From positions 1 through 5,636 of the forward strand of contig JAICVC010000132.1 in assembly GCA_025935515.1 (NCBI GenBank): 5,636 bases of DNA, in the 5' to 3' direction. The DNA is from Sphingomonas sp. (GTDB lineage: Bacteria > Pseudomonadota > Alphaproteobacteria > Sphingomonadales > Sphingomonadaceae). This document shows positions 1 through 5,274 of this stretch, piece after piece. Made by a program: the position numbers and the translations under genes. Numbering within the stretch: position 1 is the first letter of the stretch; each line of letters begins with the position of its first letter. The notes under the pieces were generated by a model that was not told the DNA's origin, did not search any database, and saw nothing but the letters and a program-made list of their open reading frames with translations.

Positions 1-581
1 GAGACGGCGACAAGATCGGGACCCTTGCACAACTCCACTCGCCCAAGGCCCTGGACCGCGTCGGACAGCACCAGTGCACCGGCTTTGTGGGCAAGCTCCG
101 AAATGGCGGTGAGCGGTTGCCTGACGCCGATTTCGTTGTTGACCATCATCACCGCGACCAGAAGCACGCGTTCATCGAGCTCGCGCTCAAGCAACTCGAG
201 GTCGAGGCGGCCCTCCCGGTCGACCGGCAGGACCGTGAGGTCAACGCCGTGGTCGGCAAGCCACTCGCAACTGTCCAGCACCGCAGCATACTCGGTGGCC
301 ACCGTGACGATCCGGTTGCGGCCCTTCGGTGCCTTTTCCACGGTCCCCTTGAGCGCCCAGTTGAGCGCTTCGGTCGCGCTGCCGGTGAAGGCCACGCTTC
401 CGCCCTTCAGCCCGATGGCCTTTTCGATCCGCTTGCGGGCAACCTCGATCGCTGCATCGGCCTCGTGGCCCAAGCGCGACGGCGAATGGGGGTTGGCGAA
501 CTTCTCCTCGATCCACGGCTCCATCGCCTTCGCCACTTCAGGCGCGACCGGCGTCGTCGCCTGATAATCGAGGTAGATCAT
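1..581 (-). CDS. Cysteine desulfurase family protein (partial, C-terminal part beyond the left edge)
   Basis: This is a PLP-dependent class-V aminotransferase-fold enzyme. The family takes sulfur from cysteine, giving alanine and a persulfide for Fe-S cluster or thiocofactor synthesis in the cytoplasm. The N-terminal 193 codons are present. Visible motifs are LDYQATTP (res 4-11), FANPHSPS (28-35), the PLP-phosphate loop FTGSATEA (65-72), VNNEIGV (147-153) and SDAVQGLG (173-180), which holds the Asp that contacts the pyridine nitrogen and the following Gln. The PLP lysine (SAHK motif) and the catalytic Cys loop lie outside the window. Oddity: the motif that normally reads TEHxAV, with a His stacking on PLP, reads TEYAAV here (Tyr98, codon TAT). 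The start ATG (581-579) overlaps the stop of the upstream paralog as ATGA, so translation is probably coupled. Inferred role: sulfur donor or partner in a suf-type cluster. The exact paralog type cannot be fixed from half a protein. Confidence 0.88.
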   Translation of the reverse strand, partial: MIYLDYQATTPVAPEVAKAMEPWIEEKFANPHSPSRLGHEADAAIEVARKRIEKAIGLKGGSVAFTGSATEALNWALKGTVEKAPKGRNRIVTVATEYAAVLDSCEWLADHGVDLTVLPVDREGRLDLELLERELDERVLLVAVMMVNNEIGVRQPLTAISELAHKAGALVLSDAVQGLGRVELCKGPDLVAV

Positions 582-1660
582 GCGGCCCTGGCCTGCGCGC
601 GGGCCGCGACACGCCGCCATTCGGCGAGAAAAGCGTCGACCTCGGCTTCGGCGGTGGCGGGCCCGAAGCTGATCCGCAGGAATCCGTCCGCAACTGCTGC
701 AGGCACGGCCATGGCCTCCAGGACATCGCTCTTCTTCATCTTGCCCGAGGAACAGGCGCTCCCCGCGGAGACCGCGAAGCCGGCAAGGTCGAATTGCACC
801 AGCAGGGAGGCGCTCGACGCGCCGGGCAGCGAAATCGCGCCGATGGTGGCAATGCGCGGACTGTCCTCGGCAATGATCACGCCGCCGGCGTCCTTGACGC
901 CCGCTTCGAGCTGCCGCCGAAGCTGCGCCAATCGCTCCATATCGTAGGGCTGCGCCGCGAGCGCAGCGGCAAAGGCGGCAGCTGCCGGGGCATCCTGGGT
1001 TCCGCGCCGGTAGCCCTTCTCCTGGCCGCCTACTGGCTCGAGGGTTGCAAGATCGCGCACCAGCAGCACGCCGATGCCCGGCGGCCCGCCGAGCTTGTGC
1101 GCGCAGGCTGCGATGAGATCGGCATCGGGCAACGGCAGCTTGCCTGCACTCTGCGCACAATCGGCGAGCAGCAGCGAGCCGGCGTCGCGGATCCTCGCCG
1201 CCAGTCGATCGAGCGGCTGGATCACGCCGGTCTCATTGTTGACCTGCTGAATGGCGACGAGCGACGGCCCCTCGGAAAGGACGGCGTCGAGCGCCTGCTC
1301 ATCGATGAGACCATTGCTCCCGACCGGGATCTTGCGAGCGTTCAGTCCCATTGCGTGAGGCACGATCGGATGCTCGGTCGCACCAAAAGCACGCCCGCGC
1401 ACCTTCGCTCGCCCGGCCGCGATCTCGATCGATTCGCTCGCTCCGCCGGTGAAGATGACGTCATGGCGCCATCCGAGGCTATGGGCGATCGCGGAGCGCG
1501 CCTCCTCGAGCAGCGCTCGCGCAGCGCGGCCTTCGGCGTGCGGCGAGCTGGGATTGGCCCAGATTTCGAGTCCACGCTGCAGCGCCGAGCGCGCTTCGGG
1601 CAGCACGGGCGTGGTCGCGGCATGGTCGAGATAGATGCGCTCGCCCTTGTTCAAAACCAC
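578..1660 (-). CDS. Cysteine desulfurase (NifS/IscS-like)
   Basis: This complete PLP enzyme converts L-cysteine to L-alanine plus enzyme-bound persulfide for Fe-S cluster assembly. With the start used here it has 360 residues, slightly shorter than E. coli IscS. Motifs: IYLDHAATTP near the N-terminus, FTGGASES (PLP phosphate loop), TEHPIV with the PLP-stacking His97, VNNETGV, ADCAQSAGK with Asp167 and Gln170, CAHKLGGP with the Schiff-base Lys189, RRGTQ, and SAGSACSSG with the persulfide Cys303. All key residues are present. Start choice: the open frame extends to a GTG at 1738. I prefer the GTG at 1660 because AGGA lies 5 nt before it, the conserved family sequence begins only about 8 residues later, and the TATATA box at 1697-1702 would leave no leader for starts further out. 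A TTG at 1654 is an alternative. It is first in a minus-strand operon, and the next gene overlaps it by 4 nt (ATGA). It probably works with suf genes beyond the left edge (inference). Confidence 0.93.
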   Translation of the reverse strand: MVLNKGERIYLDHAATTPVLPEARSALQRGLEIWANPSSPHAEGRAARALLEEARSAIAHSLGWRHDVIFTGGASESIEIAAGRAKVRGRAFGATEHPIVPHAMGLNARKIPVGSNGLIDEQALDAVLSEGPSLVAIQQVNNETGVIQPLDRLAARIRDAGSLLLADCAQSAGKLPLPDADLIAACAHKLGGPPGIGVLLVRDLATLEPVGGQEKGYRRGTQDAPAAAAFAAALAAQPYDMERLAQLRRQLEAGVKDAGGVIIAEDSPRIATIGAISLPGASSASLLVQFDLAGFAVSAGSACSSGKMKKSDVLEAMAVPAAVADGFLRISFGPATAEAEVDAFLAEWRRVAARAQARAA

Positions 1661-1674
1661 CGGATTCCTGCCAA

Positions 1675-1702
1675 TTGCCACATGAACAGCGGCCCCTATA
1701 TA
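1675..1702 (+). promoter_or_regulatory. Candidate promoter of the alpha/beta hydrolase gene
   Basis: TTGCCA (1675-1680, one mismatch to TTGACA) is separated by 16 nt from TATATA (1697-1702). A transcript starting near 1709 would leave a leader of about 55 nt before the ATG at 1764. The -10 box sits inside the perfect palindrome CCTATATAGG (1695-1704), so the same hexamer reads identically on the minus strand and could also serve the divergent cysteine desulfurase genes. No convincing -35 was found for that direction. This is a consensus match by eye only. Confidence 0.4.
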
Positions 1703-1722
1703 GGACCCAACGCCGCAGCGCA

Positions 1723-1734
1723 CCCGCGCGCGGG
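1723..1734. repeat. Perfect 12-bp GC palindrome in a divergent intergenic region
   Basis: CCCGCGCGCGGG is self-complementary over all 12 positions. It lies between the divergent starts of the cysteine desulfurase and hydrolase genes, about 20 bp downstream of the palindromic -10 box. It could be an operator or a short 5' hairpin of the hydrolase mRNA. In GC-rich DNA such a palindrome can also arise by chance, so no function is claimed. Confidence 0.3.
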
Positions 1735-1763
1735 CCACTTATTCAAGAGCACCGCCACTTTTC

Positions 1764-2447
1764 ATGCCCGAAGTGATTTTTCCAGGCCCGGAGGGACGCC
1801 TCGAAGGACGTTTCCATCCCGGCACCCGTCCTCGCGCGCCAGTCGCGCTGATCCTGCATTCGCACCCGCAGGCCGGTGGGACGATGAACAATAAGCTCGT
1901 TCAGCTGCTCTACCAGACCTTCGTCAAGCGCGGCTTTGCGACGCTGCGGTTCAACTTTCGCGGCGTCGGCAAGAGCCAGGGCGTGTTCGACAACGGCATT
2001 GGCGAGCTGAGCGATGCCGCAAGCGCGCTCGACTGGGTGCAGTCGATCCACCCGGAGGCCGAGACGACCTGGGTCGCCGGCGTCAGCTTCGGCGCCTGGA
2101 TCGGCATGCAGCTGCTGATGCGCCGACCGGAAATCCGCGGTTTCATCTCGATCGCTCCGCCAGCCAACATGTACGACTTCAGCTTCCTCGCGCCCTGCCC
2201 ATCCTCGGGAATCATCATCCAGGGCGAGGCCGACGAGGTGGTCACGCCGGGCGCGGTCCAGAAGCTCGTCGACAAGCTTCGCACGCAGCGCCACATCACC
2301 ATCCATCATGACTTGATTCCAGGCGCGAACCACTTCTTCGCCAACGAGCTCGAAATACTGATGAAGTCGGTCGACGATTATCTCGATATGCGGCTCGCCA
2401 CCGACCCGATTAAGCCGGCTATACCGTCCAGATCATCACGTTCATGA
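1764..2447 (+). CDS. Alpha/beta hydrolase (COG2945-like, possible esterase)
   Basis: This 227-residue cytoplasmic alpha/beta-hydrolase-fold protein has no signal peptide and is of usual length for the short single-domain family. Order of motifs: LHSHPQAGGTMNN (res 31-43, oxyanion-hole region), RFNFRGVGKSQG (62-73), nucleophile elbow GVSFGA with Ser108, GEADEVV with acid Asp157, and PGANHFF with catalytic His190. The triad is therefore complete. The substrate is not known for this family and is not claimed. The ATG at 1764 is preferred because MPEVIFPGPEGRLEG is a typical beginning for these proteins. The Shine-Dalgarno is poor (AAGAG about 14 nt upstream). The final 16 or so residues (after YLDMRLA) look like a non-conserved tail and overlap the convergent small membrane gene by 29 bp. 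It sits divergent to two cysteine desulfurase genes, a neighbourhood that seems recurrent in sphingomonads. Whether it has any Fe-S link is unknown. Confidence 0.93.
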   Translation: MPEVIFPGPEGRLEGRFHPGTRPRAPVALILHSHPQAGGTMNNKLVQLLYQTFVKRGFATLRFNFRGVGKSQGVFDNGIGELSDAASALDWVQSIHPEAETTWVAGVSFGAWIGMQLLMRRPEIRGFISIAPPANMYDFSFLAPCPSSGIIIQGEADEVVTPGAVQKLVDKLRTQRHITIHHDLIPGANHFFANELEILMKSVDDYLDMRLATDPIKPAIPSRSSRS

Positions 2448-2586
2448 CGAGGACCAGGGCGGCGACGATCATCAGGATCCCGCGACCCCTTGTCTGACGG
2501 TCCAGCGCGAGCTTCACCCCGCCGGCAAACAGCAGGAAGCCGGCGATCATCGCCAGCGCCATCGCGCTTTCCGAGAATTTATCCAT
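2419..2586 (-). CDS. Small two-helix membrane protein, 55 residues, function unknown
   Basis: Reading the minus strand from the ATG at 2586 to the TAG at 2419 gives a 55-residue protein made almost wholly of two hydrophobic helices. The first is about residues 8-28 (AMALAMIAGFLLFAGG...) and the second about 37-54 (ILMIVAALVLVMNVMIW). They are joined by a short basic loop, LDRQTRGRG. By the positive-inside rule the loop would face the cytoplasm and both ends the periplasm. Third codon positions are strongly G/C, as in the neighbouring genes, which supports coding. No good Shine-Dalgarno lies ahead of the ATG, and an internal ATG at codon 9 is an alternative. The 3' end overlaps the convergent hydrolase gene by 29 bp, and the 5' end is divergent from the next small gene across about 53 bp. 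I do not recognise a family. Confidence 0.68.
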   Translation of the reverse strand: MDKFSESAMALAMIAGFLLFAGGVKLALDRQTRGRGILMIVAALVLVMNVMIWTV

Positions 2587-2639
2587 CGATAAGCGCCAAC
2601 TTCACCAACACTTAACCAAAGTTCGCCAAGGTGCGAGCC

Positions 2640-2894
2640 ATGCCAAAGGCTGACCAGCAGGCGCGCCTCGACGAGGCGTTCGAGCGGATCGAGGAGACGA
2701 TCCTGCCGTGCATCGCGATGATGCTCGACACGCTGATCGACGCCTCCGAATCGGTCGCCGAGAACGAGCGCCGCTTCCTCGCCGCCGAGCTCAAGACCTT
2801 GGCCGCCGAGCTCGAGGAGCTAACCAAGGCGGTCGAGCGCTCGAGCCCGGCCCATGTCGAGCCCGGCGAATATAAGACGCGCAACGTTGCCTAA
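2640..2894 (+). CDS. Small helical, probably coiled-coil protein, 84 residues
   Basis: The predicted protein is charged and helix-rich throughout, with no signal peptide or membrane segment. It starts MPKADQQARLDEAFERIEE. A stretch from about residue 40 to 72 (ESVAENERRFLAAELKTLAAE and onward) has Leu/Ala spacing that suggests a coiled coil. Start choice: the frame opens at a GTG at 2631, but AAGG (2628-2631) stands 8 nt before the ATG at 2640, which is therefore preferred. It is divergent from the 55-residue membrane protein gene, and its TAA overlaps the stop of the convergent dehydratase gene. I do not recognise a named family. A cytoplasmic structural or regulatory role is possible but not shown. 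Confidence 0.75.
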   Translation: MPKADQQARLDEAFERIEETILPCIAMMLDTLIDASESVAENERRFLAAELKTLAAELEELTKAVERSSPAHVEPGEYKTRNVA

Positions 2895-3844
2895 GCCGCT
2901 TCGGCGATGATCCGCGCGTGAAGCGCCGGATCGATATTCCCGCCCGATAGAACGACCACCGTATCATCCTTCGGCTCGATCTTGTCGGCAAGCAGTGCCG
3001 CCAGCCCCACCGACGCGCCCGGTTCAACCACAAGTTGATGCCGCGACCACGCGAACCTGATCGCATCCGCCACCTCATCGTCGCTGACCGAGGTCGCCTT
3101 CGCAGCGCGGTCGCGCAGGATGCCGAGGGTGAGCTGCGACACGCGCGGAGTCATGATCGCGTCGCAGAAGGTATCCGGCGCATCGGCGCCAACGGGGACG
3201 ATCTCGCCGATCTCCAGCGAGCGCGCCATATCGTCCCATCCCTCGGGCTCGACGACGACAACCTCGGCATCCGGAACGGCCAGAGCGATGCCCGATGCCA
3301 GCCCGCCGCCACCGCAGGGAATCACGATCCGCGCCGGCAGCCGCCCAAGCTGCTCGATTATTTCTAACCCTACCGTCCCCTGCCCGGCGACAATCGCGGG
3401 ATCGTCGAAGCTCGGAACGACCGTCGCACCGCTCTCGCCCGCGATCTTCGCGGCGATTTCCTCGCGGCTCTCGGTCCGCCGGTCGTAAAAGACGATCTCG
3501 GCCCCTTCGGCGCGGGTGCCATCGACCTTCACCTTCGGCGCGTCGGCGGGCATGACGATGACCGCGCGGATGCCGAGCCGCCGGGCGGCAATGGCGACGC
3601 CGCGCGCGTGATTGCCGGACGAGAAAGCGACCACTCCCCGCTCCTGCTCCTGTGGCGAAAGCTGCAGCAGCCGGTTGGTCGCGCCCCTGAGCTTAAACGC
3701 ACCCCCGGTTTGCAGGCATTCGAGCTTCAGCCAGACGCGCATTCCGCCGACTTCGCTCTCGACCAGCGGGGTGCATTCGACCTGCCCTGCGATCCGCCTG
3801 GCAGCGTCGAGCACGTCTTCGCGGCTGATTCGCGCGATATCCAT
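2891..3844 (-). CDS. Threonine/serine dehydratase family protein (fold-type II PLP enzyme)
   Basis: This 317-residue protein belongs to the beta-family of PLP enzymes. Members deaminate L-threonine or L-serine to 2-oxobutyrate or pyruvate plus ammonia; some relatives are serine or aspartate racemases or hydroxyaspartate dehydratases. Motifs: GGAFKLRGA with Schiff-base Lys51, SSGNHARG with the Asn loop (75-82), CGGGGLASG phosphate-binding glycines (177-185), VEPGASVG (273-280), and LSGGNID (299-305), whose Ser300 normally contacts the pyridine nitrogen. There is no C-terminal ACT domain, so feedback by isoleucine as in biosynthetic IlvA is unlikely. A catabolic-type enzyme fits better. The start is the ATG at 3844, where family similarity begins (MDIARISRED). 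The frame stays open to 4081 but the upstream part looks non-coding. The Shine-Dalgarno is weak: AAGGA lies too far away and ACGG is close. It is divergent from the ornithine decarboxylase gene and tail-to-tail with the 84-residue gene. Exact substrate is uncertain. Confidence 0.92.
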   Translation of the reverse strand: MDIARISREDVLDAARRIAGQVECTPLVESEVGGMRVWLKLECLQTGGAFKLRGATNRLLQLSPQEQERGVVAFSSGNHARGVAIAARRLGIRAVIVMPADAPKVKVDGTRAEGAEIVFYDRRTESREEIAAKIAGESGATVVPSFDDPAIVAGQGTVGLEIIEQLGRLPARIVIPCGGGGLASGIALAVPDAEVVVVEPEGWDDMARSLEIGEIVPVGADAPDTFCDAIMTPRVSQLTLGILRDRAAKATSVSDDEVADAIRFAWSRHQLVVEPGASVGLAALLADKIEPKDDTVVVLSGGNIDPALHARIIAEAA

Positions 3845-3924
3845 TAAGCCGTTGATAACCCTGTCCTTTCGCTCAACCGTTGCAGTTTGACGACAGAATT
3901 CGCGCAAAGTGAAGGTCGGGGTCC

Positions 3925-3961
3925 AAAGTAACTTTACAGGGGAAACCCCCATACATATATC
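3925..3961 (+). promoter_or_regulatory. Candidate promoter and operator-like inverted repeat ahead of the decarboxylase leader
   Basis: TTTACA (3933-3938) and TATATC (3956-3961) are 17 nt apart, giving a plausible sigma-70-type promoter that would start RNA near 3968, just before the leader helix. Overlapping the -35 is a perfect 5-1-5 inverted repeat, AAAGTAACTTT (3925-3935). The spacer holds GGGG-AAA-CCCC (3939-3949). CAAAGT also occurs at 3905-3910 and again at 3924-3929. These could be a repressor or activator site for the polyamine genes or the divergent dehydratase. All are matches by eye. Confidence 0.42.
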
Positions 3962-3967
3962 GCGCTT

Positions 3968-4038
3968 CGCTGCCCCATGGGACTTCCAACCGCAAGGCAG
4001 CTGTTTGGTGGAAACGTACCTGTTGGAGGTCCCTTGAG
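3968..4038 (+). promoter_or_regulatory. Structured 5' leader RNA burying the Shine-Dalgarno of the ornithine decarboxylase gene
   Basis: GGGACTTCCAAC (3979-3990) can pair with GTTGGAGGTCCC (4022-4033) over 12 consecutive base pairs with a single G-U wobble. The helix can continue past a U-U mismatch by two more pairs (3976-3977 with 4035-4036). The 31-nt apical region can add an AGG/CCT closing stem and a hairpin, TGTTT-GGTGG-AAACG (4002-4016). The only strong ribosome-binding sequence for the downstream gene, GGAGG at 4025-4029, lies in the 3' strand of this helix, so folding should hide it. Alphaproteobacteria are known to carry a conserved speF RNA element upstream of ornithine decarboxylase genes, and this may be a member or relative. 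I cannot align it to that model from memory. Control by a polyamine or by ornithine is inference. Confidence 0.55.
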
Positions 4039-5268
4039 TTGCACAAGCATCATCGCGCGCTGGGGCTAGCGACCGCCCCAACCGGCAGCCGGGGGGCTGC
4101 CGCTATCGCTATGCTGCGACCGGTCCAGCCGGTCACTCTCCTGCGTCCGCACGCCGCGCGCCGCGCCGCCCGCTACTTCGTCGAGAAGTTCCCGGGCCGC
4201 TCGCTCTATGCGGTGAAGGCCAATCCGTCGCCCGATCTCTTGCGTATCCTCTGGGAGGCTGGCGTCACCCACTATGACGTGGCGTCGATCGGCGAAGTGC
4301 GGCTGGTCCACGCGACGCTGCCCGACGCGGTGCTGTGCTTCATGCACCCGGTGAAAGCCGAGGAAGCCATCGCCGAAGCCTATTTCGAGCATGGCGTGAA
4401 GACCTTCAGCCTCGATACGCTCGACGAGCTCGAGAAGATCGTCCGCGCGACCTCGACAGACGGCGTTGCGGCGAGCGACCTCAACCTCCTCGTCCGCATC
4501 CGCGTCAGCTCGGATCACGCCAAGCTCAGCCTCGCCTCGAAGTTCGGGGCCGACCCGCGCGATGTCGCGTCGCTGCTTATGGCGGCCCGCCAGGCGGCCG
4601 ATGCGCTCGGCATCTGCTTCCATGTCGGGAGCCAGGCGATGACTCCAGCCGCCTTCGCCGAGGCGATGACCCGCGTCCGCCAGTCGATCGTCGAGGCCGC
4701 GGTTACGGTCGACATCGTCGATGTCGGCGGCGGCTTCCCGTCGTCCTATCCTGGCATGGAGCCGCCGCCGCTCGACACCTACTTCGCGGTCATTCACCAG
4801 GCGTTCGAATCGCTGCCGATCAGCTATTCGGCCGAGCTTTGGTGCGAGCCGGGCCGCGCTCTCTGCGCCGAATATGCGAGCGTCCTCGTGCGCGTCGAGA
4901 AGCGCCGCGGTGACGAGCTCTACATCAACGACGGCGCCTATGGCGCGCTGTTCGATGCCGCGCACATCGGCTGGCGTTATCCGGTCCGGCTGATCCGCGA
5001 CGAGGACTCGCACGTCCGTTCGATGCCCTTCAGCTTCTACGGCCCAACCTGCGACGATCTCGACCAGATGGCGGGTCCGTTCGAACTCCCTGGCGACGTC
5101 GGCGTCGGCGATTATATCGAGATCGGCATGCTCGGCGCCTACGGCTGCGCGATGCGCACGCAGTTCAACGGCTTCGGCGTGGTCGATTCGGTGATCGTCG
5201 ACGACGAGCCGATGGCGAGCCTCTACGGGGCTTCAGCGCCGGCTCGCACGAACGTCGTGAAGCTTTAA
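4039..5268 (+). CDS. Ornithine decarboxylase-like fold-type III PLP decarboxylase
   Basis: It probably decarboxylates L-ornithine to putrescine, the entry step of polyamine synthesis; lysine may be a second substrate. Numbered from the TTG at 4039 (409 residues): alanine-racemase-type barrel with Schiff-base Lys60 in YAVKANPSP, ASKFG (166-170), FHVGSQ with PLP-stacking His195 (194-199), the glycine loop DVGGGFPSSYPG (228-239), CEPGR with Glu270, then the C-terminal beta-domain with GPTCDD, where Cys338 and Asp339 are the substrate-site residues contributed across the dimer, and GAYG with Tyr368. The GPTCD motif favours ornithine decarboxylase over diaminopimelate decarboxylase. Start is uncertain. 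TTG 4039 has GGAGG 9 nt upstream, whereas ATG 4111 (385 residues) has no clear Shine-Dalgarno but begins close to the conserved part (PVTLLRPHAARRAARYF). The next gene, deoxyhypusine-synthase-like, follows after 98 nt and probably uses the product. Confidence 0.9.
   Translation: MHKHHRALGLATAPTGSRGAAAIAMLRPVQPVTLLRPHAARRAARYFVEKFPGRSLYAVKANPSPDLLRILWEAGVTHYDVASIGEVRLVHATLPDAVLCFMHPVKAEEAIAEAYFEHGVKTFSLDTLDELEKIVRATSTDGVAASDLNLLVRIRVSSDHAKLSLASKFGADPRDVASLLMAARQAADALGICFHVGSQAMTPAAFAEAMTRVRQSIVEAAVTVDIVDVGGGFPSSYPGMEPPPLDTYFAVIHQAFESLPISYSAELWCEPGRALCAEYASVLVRVEKRRGDELYINDGAYGALFDAAHIGWRYPVRLIRDEDSHVRSMPFSFYGPTCDDLDQMAGPFELPGDVGVGDYIEIGMLGAYGCAMRTQFNGFGVVDSVIVDDEPMASLYGASAPARTNVVKL
4061..4134 (+). 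other. Three consecutive perfect stem-loops around the decarboxylase start
   Basis: Stem-loop 1 is TGGGGC (4061-4066) with GCCCCA (4075-4080), loop 8 nt. Stem-loop 2 is CGGCAGCC (4083-4090) with GGCTGCCG (4095-4102), loop GGGG. Stem-loop 3 is GACCGG (4118-4123) with CCGGTC (4129-4134), loop 5 nt. The ATG at 4111 lies unpaired between the second and third. GCCCC (4075-4079) could instead pair with GGGGC at 4093-4097, which would break the first two stems. No run of T follows any stem, so these are not classic intrinsic terminators. If translation starts at 4039 they lie inside the coding sequence. The pairing is directly visible; a regulatory role is inferred. Confidence 0.45.
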
Positions 5269-5274
5269 ATTGCT

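Noticed and set aside
87..947. 286-codon plus-strand frame across the two cysteine desulfurases
   Set aside because: It is antisense to strongly recognisable genes, has no family motif, and spans the junction of two real genes. It is a by-product of GC-rich codon use.
794..1894. 366-codon plus-strand frame
   Set aside because: It is antisense to the desulfurase and then out of frame with the hydrolase. The translation is Arg-rich and low in recognisable structure.
1743..2333. 196-codon minus-strand frame under the hydrolase
   Set aside because: It is antisense to a complete catalytic-triad hydrolase, with no motif of its own.
3845..4038. Search for a tRNA, or for a classic TPP, SAM or glycine riboswitch, in the dehydratase/decarboxylase gap
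   Set aside because: No cloverleaf and none of the core motifs of those riboswitches that I know could be seen. Only the Shine-Dalgarno-burying helix is supported.
3845..4081. N-terminal extension of the dehydratase frame to 4081
   Set aside because: The extra 79 residues precede the conserved family start, cross the candidate promoter and leader of the divergent gene, and have no domain character.
4083..4102. Strong hairpin considered as an intrinsic terminator
   Set aside because: No T-run follows it, and it lies at or inside the start of a real gene.
4066..5013. 315-codon minus-strand frame under the ornithine decarboxylase
   Set aside because: It is the shadow of a gene whose motifs are all on the plus strand. 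It is rich in Arg and Asp without domain features.
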